Assembly (NCBI GenBank): GCA_014859375.1
Contig: JACUUH010000002.1
Coordinates: 1-64,000 of the forward strand
Reading direction: 5' to 3'
DNA length: 64,000 nt
DNA from: Gammaproteobacteria bacterium
Lineage (GTDB): Bacteria > Pseudomonadota > Gammaproteobacteria > Nitrosococcales > Methylophagaceae
This document shows positions 1 to 9,802 of the stretch, in pieces; positions within the stretch are counted from its first letter, which is position 1, and each line of letters opens with the position of its first letter. The translations under genes were made by a program, and so were the position numbers. The notes under the pieces were generated by a model. It searched no databases. It saw only the letters and a list, made by a program, of their open reading frames with translations, and was not told where the DNA came from.

Positions 1-65
1 TGAGAAAATTGCTAACAAATTTAGCTTAAAAAATTATTAAGAACATATTTATAGAGAGGATTAAG

Positions 66-2102
66 ATGTTCCCGTTGAAAAGAATCACGTTGATGTTAGC
101 GCTTACTAGTGCTGCATCATTGGTACAAGCTCAAAGCAATGTTGCATTAGACGATTTAGTTGTTACTGGTACTCGCTCTGAAACAGCCTTATTGGATCTT
201 GCCGGTAATACCAGCAAGATTTCTGAACAACAAATTGATTTTGTTCGTGCTGATCACATTACCGAAGTCATTAACCGTCTTCCTGGTGTTATGGTACAGC
301 GCGGTAATGGTCAGGAACACTTGACTGCGATTCGTTCGCCTATCTTAAATGGCGGTGCTGGTGCCGGTTCATTTTTATACCTTGAAGACGGTATTCCAAT
401 GCGTGCTGCCGGCTTTGCCAACGTAAATGCTTTGTTTGAAGCAAACACCGAACAAGCGGGCGGTATTGAAGTTGTTAAAGGTCCGGGTAGTGCTTTATAT
501 GGTTCTAATGCGGTTCATGGCCTGATTAATGTATTAAGTCGTGCACCATCGTTAGAGTTAGAGCGTAGCGTTGACGTATCTGTAGGGCCACATGATTTGT
601 ATAAATTCAAGGGCACGGTCAGTGAAACGATAGGTAATCAAGCCTATCGCTTTAGTTTGAATGGTACTCATGATGGCGGTTGGATTGATGATTCTGGTTT
701 TGATCAACAAAAAATGACCTTCCGCCATGATTATTTTGGGGTGCGTAATAGTTTTAAAACTGTGTTTACTGCCGCTAATTTAAATCAAGAAACGGCTGGT
801 TTTGAAGTTGGGCCAAGAGCCTATAAAAATACTGCTGCATCAAAAACTAATGAAAATCCAGAAGCATATCGTGATGCTAAATCAGTAAGATTATCGACAC
901 GTTGGGATCATGAATTAACCGATTCATCTTATTTCAGTTTGACACCTTATCTACGTCATACCGAGATGGAATTTTTAATGCACTTTTTACCCGGTACGCC
1001 GGTTGAAGAGAATGAACATGACAGTGTGGGTTTATTGGCTGCTTATTACAAAGATCTGGACGGTGGTCATAAAGTTATTATTGGTACGGATTTTGAGTAT
1101 ACCCAAGGTTCATTGACTGAAATACAAACGGTACCCAATCCATTTAGCTTCCCTAAATATGTACAAGGTACACATTATGATTATGAAGTCGATGCTACAG
1201 TGATTGCACCTTATATTCATACTGAATGGCAAGTAGCTGAAAAAACTCGCATTACTGCTGGCGCACGATATGAACATACGCGCTATGAATATGATAATAA
1301 AACGGCTGATGGCTTATTTGGTAATACCTTTTTTCGTCCAGCTGACAGAGATGACACCTTCAATAACTTTAGTCCTAAGTTAGGTTTGGTGCAGCAATTG
1401 ACCGAAGATACCAGTGCTTTTGTTAATCTTGCTCGGGGTAACCGTGCTCCTCAAACGACAGATTTATATCGTTCGCGTAAAGCATCGAATGTGTCACTGG
1501 AACCGGATTCAGAACAAATTGATAGCATTGAAGTTGGCTATAGAAAAGTAGGTGCCGGTATCCAATTTGAAACGTCAGCATATTATATGAAGAAAGAAGA
1601 TTACTTCTTCCGCACATCTGAAGACAATAATGTGCCTGATGGCAAGACAAAACATTATGGTATTGAGTTGAGTGTTTTTGCTCCATTGGGTAATCAGTTT
1701 GATTTAGGTGGCAGTTTTACTTATGCGCGACATCAGTATGATTTTGATAATGCAGATAATGGCATTGTCGACGGTAACGACATGGATACTGCTCCACGCC
1801 ACACGGGCAATGTCCGTTTAGGTTGGAATTTTATGCCACAAAGTCGTGCTGAATTAGAATGGATCCACGTTGGCCGTTATTACACCGATGATGCCAATGC
1901 ACATACATACGATGGGCACGATATTTTTAATCTACGAGCAACACACCAGGTTTCTAAACAAGTGACAGTTTATGGTCGAGTTTCTAACTTGCTCAATACC
2001 GAATATGCCGAACGTGCAGATTATAGTGGTCCAGGCGGTGGTGATCGTTACTTCGTTGGTGAAGAACGTGGGTTGCATGTTGGTGCAAGTTACTCGTTTT
2101 AA
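66..2102 (+). CDS. TonB-dependent outer-membrane receptor
   Basis: The 678-residue product has a signal peptide (about residues 1-22, ending VQAQ), a TonB-box-like stretch (DDLVVTGTRSE), a plug domain with the typical VVKGPGSALYGSNAV segment, and a long beta-barrel ending in an aromatic residue (SYSF). This is the family that takes up iron chelates, cobalamin or other scarce ligands through the outer membrane using TonB energy. The start is supported by AGAGAGGA at 53-60. It stands alone, convergent with the RimK-like gene, and shares a bidirectional terminator with it. No riboswitch or convincing Fur box is visible in the 65 bases upstream, so the ligand cannot be named. Family assignment is secure; substrate is unknown. 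Confidence 0.93.
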   Translation: MFPLKRITLMLALTSAASLVQAQSNVALDDLVVTGTRSETALLDLAGNTSKISEQQIDFVRADHITEVINRLPGVMVQRGNGQEHLTAIRSPILNGGAGAGSFLYLEDGIPMRAAGFANVNALFEANTEQAGGIEVVKGPGSALYGSNAVHGLINVLSRAPSLELERSVDVSVGPHDLYKFKGTVSETIGNQAYRFSLNGTHDGGWIDDSGFDQQKMTFRHDYFGVRNSFKTVFTAANLNQETAGFEVGPRAYKNTAASKTNENPEAYRDAKSVRLSTRWDHELTDSSYFSLTPYLRHTEMEFLMHFLPGTPVEENEHDSVGLLAAYYKDLDGGHKVIIGTDFEYTQGSLTEIQTVPNPFSFPKYVQGTHYDYEVDATVIAPYIHTEWQVAEKTRITAGARYEHTRYEYDNKTADGLFGNTFFRPADRDDTFNNFSPKLGLVQQLTEDTSAFVNLARGNRAPQTTDLYRSRKASNVSLEPDSEQIDSIEVGYRKVGAGIQFETSAYYMKKEDYFFRTSEDNNVPDGKTKHYGIELSVFAPLGNQFDLGGSFTYARHQYDFDNADNGIVDGNDMDTAPRHTGNVRLGWNFMPQSRAELEWIHVGRYYTDDANAHTYDGHDIFNLRATHQVSKQVTVYGRVSNLLNTEYAERADYSGPGGGDRYFVGEERGLHVGASYSF

Positions 2103-2125
2103 ATAAAACCAAAAGTTAGGCAATT

Positions 2126-2153
2126 AAAAAGCGGCTGAAAAGCCGCTTTTTTT
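2126..2153. terminator. Bidirectional intrinsic terminator
   Basis: A perfect stem GCGGCT/AGCCGC with a GAAA loop is flanked by A-runs on the left and T-runs on the right, so it can end transcripts of both convergent genes, the TonB receptor and the RimK-like gene. Confidence 0.88.
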
Positions 2154-2167
2154 GTATAAATTTGTAA

Positions 2168-3652
2168 TTAACGATTACCTGACTTTTGCTGTTCAAGTCG
2201 ACGTAAAAACTCACGCATAATATCGTCGTATAAGGCAATGCCAAGATAAGCATCTTCAACGCCACTATCAATATTAGGATTGTCATTAATTTCAATCAGC
2301 ACCACCCGATCACCACTTTGTTTGATATCTAGTCCATAGAGCCCTGAACCGACCAAACGAGCGGCTTTTGTCGCTATTTTGAGTACTTTTTCAGGTACAT
2401 AGCTAATTGGTATTGTCGCAGAAGCACCACTATCGGTACCTTTCTTACCGTTATGATTATAAATTTGCCAGTGGCCTTTACTCATAAAGTATTGGCAGGC
2501 AAAGATCGGTTTGTTATTGAACATACCAATACGCCAGTCATAATCGGTATACATAAATTCTTGTAATAGAATGATTGCTGATTGTTGGAAAAAATCAGCC
2601 GCATGTAGGCGCAGTTCTTCTGATGAATTAACTTTGATGACACCTTTGGAAAAAGCACCATCAGGAATTTTCATAACCAATGGAAACGCAACTTCATTAC
2701 AGATCTTTTCCATACCGGCATCATCATTGCGATAGAGCAAATGTGATTCAGGCATCGGCAAATTATTAGCGGCTAATAATTCTTTAAGGTAGATTTTGTT
2801 GGTGCAACGAATGATCGAGGTTGGATCATCAATCACGATCAAGCCTTCACTTTCAGCTCTGCGAGCAAATTTATAGGTATGGTTATTGGTTGCGGTCGTT
2901 TCACGTATAAACAAGGCATCATATTCAGCAAGACGCACATAATCTTTGGGCGTGATTAGCTCTACGTCGATCCCAATGCGGCGGCCACTTTGAATAAAAC
3001 GTTTTAGGGCAGTGGCATCACTTGGCGGCATTTTCTCTTCAGGATTATGCAAAATAGCCATGTCATAACGGAAACTGCGTTTTTTAGATGGTTTGCGCCA
3101 TAACTTGCGATCAAAGTTATCCAGGGCATTAGCAAAACTATCTTGCTCATTGTCCAACAATCTATCGATAGCACCGGCTTTAACCTGGCTTATCTGCCAA
3201 TGAGTTTTGCAACTGAATTCTATTTCTAATATAGGGCATGGGAACTGGTCATAAATCTGGCGAGCTAATTTCTGTAACGGTTTGATATCACACCGCCCAA
3301 AAAACACATTGACTACAAAATGAGTGTGTTCACTGTTATCGGTGGCCGAGATCAGTTTTTCAAGTTGGGGTGCAAGTTCAGTAATGTCATAACCATATAA
3401 ACTTTTGCGAGATAGATCATTAATGGTACGAATACTGGGAATGACTTTGTGACCCCGTGCTTCAGACACCATTGAACAATAATAGCCTGGGCTTAAGTAA
3501 TCTAAACTGTGACACAGATTAATAACTTGTGCGCGACCTTTGCTGAGTTGCGACGGTTTTTGTAGGTAATCATCAACGGTTACGACTTGAACACTGGGGA
3601 AATACGGTGCCCAATCTTCTTTATTTTCTATAATTATCAAGTGATTAGTCAT
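2168..3652 (-). CDS. RLAN-domain RimK-like ATP-grasp ligase
   Basis: The 494-residue protein has a long N-terminal region of the RLAN type (RimK-like ATP-grasp N-terminal domain, about residues 1-195) followed by a RimK-type ATP-grasp domain (about 205-490). Visible ATP-grasp features are the FPLVMKIPDGAFSKGV strand-loop, the QEFM segment and the metal-binding ending EINDNPN (Glu454, Asn456). ATP-grasp ligases of this group join an amino group to an activated carboxylate. Genes with RLAN domains usually sit beside a GNAT acetyltransferase fused to a papain-like peptidase, and exactly that gene lies here, divergently, at 4871-5980. A role in peptide synthesis or peptide tagging was inferred by comparative genomics; the substrate is unknown. 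No strong ribosome-binding site is seen before the ATG. Confidence 0.88.
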   Translation of the reverse strand: MTNHLIIIENKEDWAPYFPSVQVVTVDDYLQKPSQLSKGRAQVINLCHSLDYLSPGYYCSMVSEARGHKVIPSIRTINDLSRKSLYGYDITELAPQLEKLISATDNSEHTHFVVNVFFGRCDIKPLQKLARQIYDQFPCPILEIEFSCKTHWQISQVKAGAIDRLLDNEQDSFANALDNFDRKLWRKPSKKRSFRYDMAILHNPEEKMPPSDATALKRFIQSGRRIGIDVELITPKDYVRLAEYDALFIRETTATNNHTYKFARRAESEGLIVIDDPTSIIRCTNKIYLKELLAANNLPMPESHLLYRNDDAGMEKICNEVAFPLVMKIPDGAFSKGVIKVNSSEELRLHAADFFQQSAIILLQEFMYTDYDWRIGMFNNKPIFACQYFMSKGHWQIYNHNGKKGTDSGASATIPISYVPEKVLKIATKAARLVGSGLYGLDIKQSGDRVVLIEINDNPNIDSGVEDAYLGIALYDDIMREFLRRLEQQKSGNR

Positions 3653-3819
3653 AACGATGGCCTATAGCCTCACAAAAATGTGGTGGTGTTAAATGTGAAT
3701 AGTAAAGTTATTATTCTCTTTATGTGATATTTATTTTTACAGTAGAAAATAGCGCTAGCGAAAAGTGATTAACTCACCTATTCTTCGCAAAAAAATGTAG
3801 GTTCAGGAGGGCGTTTGCA
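3653..3819. promoter_or_regulatory. Divergent intergenic region
   Basis: This 167-base AT-rich gap separates the ATP-grasp gene (minus) from the DUF2817 gene (plus) and must hold both promoters. A strong ribosome-binding site, AGGAGGG at 3805-3811, serves the DUF2817 start. I see no clear -35/-10 pair and no riboswitch. Confidence 0.5.
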
Positions 3820-4881
3820 ATGTATGCCGATACTATCTTAGACGTGTTCTGTCAGCGTTATAGAGATGCGCATGATACGTTTACTGCCGCGATAGAAACC
3901 AGTTCTATTGTTGAAAAAACCAATAAACATCTACACCCGATGAGAGGTCCGAGTGGCGAAAAACTGTTCTGTGATATTGCTTGGTCTGGCGATCTTAATG
4001 CAAAGAATGTTCTGGTATTAATTTCTGGTCTGCATGGTGTCGAAGGTGGAGTTGGTTCTGCAATTCAAACAGATTTTGTCAGTCGTCATCGACGCTTGCC
4101 TGCCGATGTCTGTGTGGTATTAGTTCATGCTATTAATCCATGGGGTTTTGCCTGGAGTAGTCGTAACGATCATCAAGGTATTGATGTAAATCGTAATTTC
4201 ATTGATTTTAATCAGCAACTACACCAATCAAAGTCTGACAAAATTTGGCAAAAACTGCTTAATAATGACGCTAATATTCAAGAGATCGGAGCAAATCGCG
4301 ACACGTTTGATCTTTTGAGTGAAGGCCAATATAACAATCCATCCGCTTTGTATTATGGTGGCGAACAGGCGAGTTGGTCACGTCAGTGCATTGAGCAACT
4401 AGCTGGACAATTAAAATGTGATCAGCGTGACAAGATCATTGTTGTTGATATCCATAGTGGCTTAGGATCTTATGGTTATGGTGAGTTGATCAGTGATCAT
4501 CCCAGCGATTGTCTGGCAAGACAGCATTTAATTGATATATTCGGTCCGACTGTGACAGAACCACTATTAGGTACTTCAAGTTCAGGCATCAAATATGGTT
4601 TACATGATTATTTTTGGCACGCTCAAGGCGATCATGTTGCTTTTGTGACCTTGGAATTTGGTACTTTCGGCCGTAGTGAGATGTTACGAGCATTATTTGC
4701 CGATCAACAATTACAACAACAAGATGAAATTGATTGGCAAGATGATGACACCTTAGTGATTAAACATGATATGCAGGATTTCTTTTGTCCCGTTGAGAAA
4801 CAATGGCAAGAACTGGTGTTGTTTCGTGGACGACAAGTGATTGAAATGGCATTAACCGGATTAAATCAGCATGACGGATGA
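3820..4881 (+). CDS. DUF2817 M14-like zinc carboxypeptidase
   Basis: The 353-residue product matches the DUF2817 branch of the zinc carboxypeptidase fold. The putative zinc ligands are His72 and Glu75 in SGLHGVEGG and His212 in VVDIHSGLG; substrate-binding DVNRNF lies at 122-127, and Glu279 (TLEFG) is placed like the catalytic Glu of M14 enzymes. The QYNNPSALYYGG segment is also typical of the family. No signal peptide is visible, so it is probably cytoplasmic. It overlaps the next gene (ATG at 4871 inside its last codons), so the two are translationally linked. Its likely job is removing a terminal residue from a peptide handled by the same cluster; that is inference. Confidence 0.87.
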   Translation: MYADTILDVFCQRYRDAHDTFTAAIETSSIVEKTNKHLHPMRGPSGEKLFCDIAWSGDLNAKNVLVLISGLHGVEGGVGSAIQTDFVSRHRRLPADVCVVLVHAINPWGFAWSSRNDHQGIDVNRNFIDFNQQLHQSKSDKIWQKLLNNDANIQEIGANRDTFDLLSEGQYNNPSALYYGGEQASWSRQCIEQLAGQLKCDQRDKIIVVDIHSGLGSYGYGELISDHPSDCLARQHLIDIFGPTVTEPLLGTSSSGIKYGLHDYFWHAQGDHVAFVTLEFGTFGRSEMLRALFADQQLQQQDEIDWQDDDTLVIKHDMQDFFCPVEKQWQELVLFRGRQVIEMALTGLNQHDG

Positions 4882-5980
4882 TGCTGTAATAAGACTGGCG
4901 GAGCTCACTGACGTTAGTCAGTTAGTGACGCTAGAAAATGATTGTTTTGAAACCGATCAACTGTCGCGTCGCAGTTTCAAATGGATGATAACCAAAGCTA
5001 AAGCCTTGTTGCTGGTGGCTGAAATAGAGCAACAAATAGTGGGCTATGTGCTGTTGCTATATCACCAAGGTACATCATTAGGTCGGGTCTATTCTTTAGC
5101 GGTAGCACAAGATCAGCGTAAATCGGGCTTAGCGGCACGTTTAATGACCATTGCTGAACAAGAAGCGTTAGAAGATGGTCGTAGTTTTCTGAGACTTGAA
5201 GTACGTCCCGATAATGTAAGTGCAATTCGACTTTATCAAAAGTTGGGTTATGAAGCCTTTGATGTTATTAGTGACTATTATGAGGATCATGCTGATGCCT
5301 TGAGAATGATGAAAGTATTGCATCATCAGCCTGAGCACATCCAGCAACATGTTGCTCATTATTCCCAAACAACAGATTTTACCTGTGGTCCCGCGTCATT
5401 AATGATGGTGATGAAAACGCTTAGACCATCAATTACATTAGATCGTAGTTTAGAACTTCAGTTATGGCGTGAAGCAACCACTATTTTTATGACTTCGGGG
5501 CATGGAGGCTGTAGTCCTCATGGTTTGGCATTGTCAGCCTATAATCGCGGCTTTGATACGACATTGATAACGAATAGTACGGATGTACCTTTTATCAATA
5601 GTGTCCGTTCTGATCAAAAGAAAGCCGTGGTCGAATTAGTTCACCACGATTTTGAAAAAGCGATAGCAGCATCAACAATTACAACGCGAACTGAGAATAT
5701 TGATGTTGCTATGTTACAAACCGAATTACAGCAAGGTCAATTAGCGGTAGTTTTGATCAGTTCGTACCGTTTAAATCAAAATAAATCACCACATTGGGTC
5801 GTATTGGCATCAATATCAGATACCTTTGTCTATTTTCATGATCCAGATATTGATTGGGAAGAAAATAAAAGTCTGACTGACAGTTTATATATTCCTGTCG
5901 CCCATAAAGAATTCAACCGTATTTTAGGCTATGGTCAACCACGTTATCAGGCAGCGATTATTTTATCTTCGACCAGTTAA
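4871..5980 (+). CDS. GNAT acetyltransferase fused to C39-like peptidase
   Basis: A two-domain protein of 369 residues. Residues about 5-150 form a GNAT acetyltransferase; the acetyl-CoA loop is RKSGLA at 83-88 and the end is the usual NVSAIRLYQKLGY. Residues about 155-369 form a papain-like, C39-type peptidase with Cys172 in TDFTCGPAS, His308 in PHWV and Asp324 in FHDP as the probable catalytic triad. This fusion is the known genomic partner of RLAN ATP-grasp ligases. No export signal is present, so the peptidase domain probably acts inside the cell, either processing a precursor or transferring acyl groups. The start overlaps DUF2817 by 11 bases. Domains are clear; the reaction is unknown. 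Confidence 0.9.
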   Translation: MTDDAVIRLAELTDVSQLVTLENDCFETDQLSRRSFKWMITKAKALLLVAEIEQQIVGYVLLLYHQGTSLGRVYSLAVAQDQRKSGLAARLMTIAEQEALEDGRSFLRLEVRPDNVSAIRLYQKLGYEAFDVISDYYEDHADALRMMKVLHHQPEHIQQHVAHYSQTTDFTCGPASLMMVMKTLRPSITLDRSLELQLWREATTIFMTSGHGGCSPHGLALSAYNRGFDTTLITNSTDVPFINSVRSDQKKAVVELVHHDFEKAIAASTITTRTENIDVAMLQTELQQGQLAVVLISSYRLNQNKSPHWVVLASISDTFVYFHDPDIDWEENKSLTDSLYIPVAHKEFNRILGYGQPRYQAAIILSSTS

Positions 5981-6044
5981 ACAAGAGCTCAATTGATTAC
6001 GGTGAGACGCCCAAGTGACTTGACGATGCACTTATATTTGCCGA

Positions 6045-6094
6045 GAGCTTGTCCAACCTTGAACTTAGGTCTTTGATAGGCTCAGGGCGAACGG
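6045..6094. repeat. Degenerate dispersed intergenic repeat with inverted arms
   Basis: The right part (CTTTGATAGGCTCAGGGCGA, then ACGG) closely resembles the intergenic element containing TTCGACAGGCTCAGGGCGAA seen in many proteobacterial genomes. The left part GAGCTTGTCCAA (6045-6056) is an imperfect inverted match to TTTGATAGGCTC (6072-6083), 9 of 12 positions. It lies in the gap between the GNAT-C39 gene and the broken PepSY gene. The rest of 5981-6124 holds nothing I can recognise. Confidence 0.55.
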
Positions 6095-6124
6095 AAATTT
6101 TAGCAATACCTGTAAATTCATTGA

Positions 6125-7603
6125 TCATGGGTATCTCTTTCTTGTCTTGCGTTTAACTCGTCTCCAACCGATTACAATTCCACTGATACATATAACTAAT
6201 CCACCAAGACTAAAGGCAATAATTAACAGTTCTCGAAACAAAGACTTTTCCAGCAGTATATGCCAATCCCAGCTATGTAATAAGTTGAATAGCCAGCGGG
6301 CTACTCGTCACCGATGATCAATATTTGCCAACATTTCACCACTGGCAGGATCAATATGCAACCATGTTTGGGCTGGATCAGAAAACTTTACTCGTAAAAT
6401 AGGCAAAGGCTTAGTACGGCCGCCATACATACTTTGTTGTTGTCGCGCGTAATAATAAAAATCGTAGTTGTGCACCCACTCATGATCGAATGTTTGAACA
6501 GGTGCAATATTTTCCAAGCCTTTTAGTACGTTCTCAATCGGGATTTGGCTCTTTACCTCACCGGCTCCAAATAATGGAATAACCCGGCTCTGACCGGTGG
6601 CGTTGTATCGAGTAAGCCAGAATTGTCCGTTTATTTTATGCCACGTTAGTTCTTTTGGTTGAAGGCCGGCTTGATTGAATTTAGTCAGTAGCTCCGTGAG
6701 TGGCCATGGTGACTTAAGTTGGCTAAACGAGGTATTTTCAAATTTTTTTACAGGTAATTGTGATTGGTTTGCTAGCAGATGCCATGGTTCCATAGAAAGC
6801 AGTCCACTAACTATCCATGCAATCAATACAAAACCAAATAATAAACCTCCAATGTGATGCCAACGAGCGAATACTGTTTGATAGGGAGAGTGAGATCCAT
6901 TACGATATGTCGCTGAAAATCGCCAACGTTTAATTCCTAAATACTGTCCAAGTGAAGACATAACCGTTGCAAACAGTGACAGATAAATAATCATATCAGC
7001 CCACCACGGCATTGTTTTAAGTGGGTAAATCCAATGTAACCATGCACCTATCCAGCCCCAGCGACGTTCCATTAATGTGGCATCGCGAACGATAAGTCCA
7101 CTATGAGAAGATATGTACAATAATCGCTGTTGATCATCGTCAATCTTGACTACATGCAGGGGACGTTCATCATTAAGACCACGGGATAACGTCCAGGTAT
7201 CGCTATCAATAAGTCCTATATAGTGAGGGTCAGAACGATCATAAAAAGCACGTGCAGAGTTGAGTGCTTGTTGTTGATTAACACCATTAATTCGCTCACC
7301 TGAAATCGCATTAATGGCTATGGTGGCCATGTTAGCAAATTTGAACAGATAAACAGGTTCACCAGCTATTGAACTTAAGCTTATTTTACTTGGCTCTGTA
7401 GCTTGCCCAGTATTGTGTAAAGCCTTTTCTACATTAATATAGGGTATGTTAGTTGATAGCTCCGGCAAGGCGTTTAAATGTTCAGCGGGGCTTAGCTTAG
7501 GATACCCTACATACAGCATCACAATACCGGATATAAACCATAGGGCCATGAAAATACATAGCCCTATGCCAAGCCAACGATGCCATAGAAAAAGCTGGCG
7601 CAT
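6125..7603 (-). pseudogene. PepSY-domain membrane protein (PiuB-like), in-frame TGA
   Basis: The intact part (6308-7603, 431 codons) begins with a membrane segment after MRQLFLWHRWLGIG, contains PepSY-type repeats and further membrane segments, and belongs to the PiuB-like family found beside siderophore receptors. It stops at TGA (6308-6310) right after NIDHR. The same frame then stays open for 60 codons to a TGA at 6125-6127. That tail encodes WLFNLLHSWDW, a hydrophobic segment with SLGGL, and GWRRVKRK, which is what the C-terminal membrane helix of this family looks like. A single base change therefore seems to have cut off the last helix. The gene starts 1 base after the receptor stop, as in an operon. 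The 431-residue product might still be made. Confidence 0.82.
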
Positions 7604-7604
7604 C

Positions 7605-9727
7605 TTAGTATTTTAAATCAAGTGTTAACTCAACACTACGGGGTTCTCCTACATAATATTGTGTGCCTGATCCTACATAAGCATAAAGTTTGTCAGATAA
7701 ATTTCGTCCACGTAATGTCACATCAAGATGAGAATCGACCCTGTAGCGCGCATAGGCATCAAAAAGAGTGTATGGCGGTAGATACTGTGTATTGGCGTTA
7801 TTAGCTTTAACCGAATCGACATAACGAGTACCAATGCCTAGATCCCAATCTAAACTTGGTTCACTGATTAGCCATAAGTTGGCCACACGTTTAGGAACAT
7901 TCGATGGCGTATTGCCAGCACGTGACACTCCTCCTTCAAAGAATTGATCGTATTCAGCATTGACAAAGGCAATGTTGCCATCGGCACGGATTTTTGATGT
8001 AAATTCAAATGAAGAAGCAAGCTCAATACCTTTCGATGTTTGTTGTCCAACCTGTAGGAATTGAGAGTTATCATTCGGATCGCGCACCAAGAAATTTTCT
8101 CGTACGATATGGTATGCAGCTATCGTGGCGCTACCACGATCATCCAAATAATTGAACTTGGCACCGATCTCAATCTGACGACCTTTACTGATATCAAAAT
8201 TGTCGATAGTACTATTACTAGACGTTGTTAATGTTCCGCCTGGTGGCTCAGACGAGGTGCTATATTGGCTATAAACACTGACATCATCATTGAGATCAAA
8301 CACCAATCCTACGCGACCGGAAAAGGTATCCCATTGACTGGTAGTTGCAGTACTTCCTGGTGACTTGATTAACCTGAAATCGATGTGGTCATAACGAAGT
8401 GCTGTTACTAAAGATAAGCGATTAGTTAAACCTTGGCGGTTCTCAATAAATGCAGATAGCATCTCAACGCGATTGCTACGTCCTTGTTGCAGAGCACCAA
8501 TACCAAGATCGCTAAAATTGCCTGGATCAAAGTTAAAGGGATCAATCACATCAAATACACCAGAGGAGGTTGGAAAGCCGGTATGGTGGTTGACGTTATA
8601 ATCTAAACCAAAAGCCCAATCACTACGCTGATTAAACAGTTCGCCATTATGAGTTAATTCAATGCGGTCTCCAGTCATTTCTTGTTCATGGCGTTGTTGT
8701 AAACCTGAAGAGCGAGTAATTGTAGAATTGGTACTGTTATAGGCATACCCTTCTAAATTACGGTAATCACGCTCAGCTCGGTAATGGTAAAAGGTTTTTT
8801 AACAGAGGTGTTAGTGTTTAGCTGATAGTCGGTAATAGAACGCAACCAACGCACACGTTGCTCATAAATACCATCTTTAACATTGTAGTTTTTATATCGC
8901 GTATTTTTGTCGATAGTTAATTTGCCGATTTGAGGTCGCAGTGTAGGTGTTCCCCAATATGGGTTATCCACTTGCTCTTCCTGATATTCAAAAGCTAGGG
9001 TATGCGTGAGATTATCAGTGATGTCACTTAGCCAGGAAAACGCCATACTGTCTGATTGGCTTTCATTTCGATCAATATAACCATTACTTTCAGCCTTACT
9101 GTAGTCAAAACGGATCCAGTTATGATCATTTAAGGCCTGATTAATTCCGACAGCAACTTTTCTGGTATCAAAACGGCCATAACTAAGTTGCCCGGTAATT
9201 TCGTGATCCTTACGTTCTGCCGTTTTGGTCACATAGTTTAAACTACCACCGACCGAACTTGCGCCATATAAAAATGATGATGGGCCGCCCACTGATTCAA
9301 CGCGATCATAAAGCCATGAATCTACAGGTCTAGCTGCAATAACATAAGCAAGAGGGATCCCGTTGAATAAATGATTAACTTGCGAACCGGTAAAGCCGCG
9401 TAATGATGAAAAAGCACCCCGACCAGGAAATTTAGCAAGATTGACCCCAGGTAAGATATTGGCAACATCTTGTAGATCACGAGCACCAATTTGGTTCATT
9501 ACTACTCTATTGGCAATAGCAACCGAAGCAGGATTTTCTTTTGCAGATAAACCTAATCTGGAGCCAGCTAGTGTCGGCACATCTAAATCAATGAGTGATG
9601 ATTGATGCGTGCCAGTGACAACCAGTGTTGATAATTTATCGACATCATCGGCAATACTGGTATCAGCATAAGCCTGCGATAGTATCCCTATTAAAATAAT
9701 GCTTAAAGCTGTCGGTTTTATTGACAT
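7605..9727 (-). pseudogene. TonB-dependent siderophore receptor, frameshifted
   Basis: Two adjoining reading frames make one receptor. The N-terminal part (to about residue 310) has a signal peptide, TonB box (LSTLVVTGTH), plug and first barrel strands. The C-terminal part (frame of 7605-8678, open back to the junction) carries the remaining barrel and the terminal LDLKY. The frames join at an A6 run on the coding strand (T6 at 8795-8800): adding one A gives a continuous frame reading KKTFYHYRAERDYRNLEGYA, so a one-base loss from an A7 tract is the simplest explanation. The likely start is the ATG at 9725-9727, with GGAG upstream. The repaired length would be about 707 residues. The PepSY gene follows directly and is also damaged. 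Confidence 0.85.
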
Positions 9728-9802
9728 TACGTTCTCCAAATTAATCCTGGAGGCATTGTACAAGTAGCTAAAACCTATAAATATGTTATTTGATTTTTGT
9801 TT

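Noticed and set aside
6308-6310. TGA read as selenocysteine
   Set aside because: No SECIS-like hairpin was recognised just downstream, and PepSY proteins are not known selenoproteins; a nonsense change is simpler.
8795-8800. Programmed -1 frameshift in the siderophore receptor
   Set aside because: The frame-0 codons GTT AAA AAA do not make a canonical X XXY YYZ slippery heptamer, no downstream stimulator hairpin was seen, and the next gene is also damaged.
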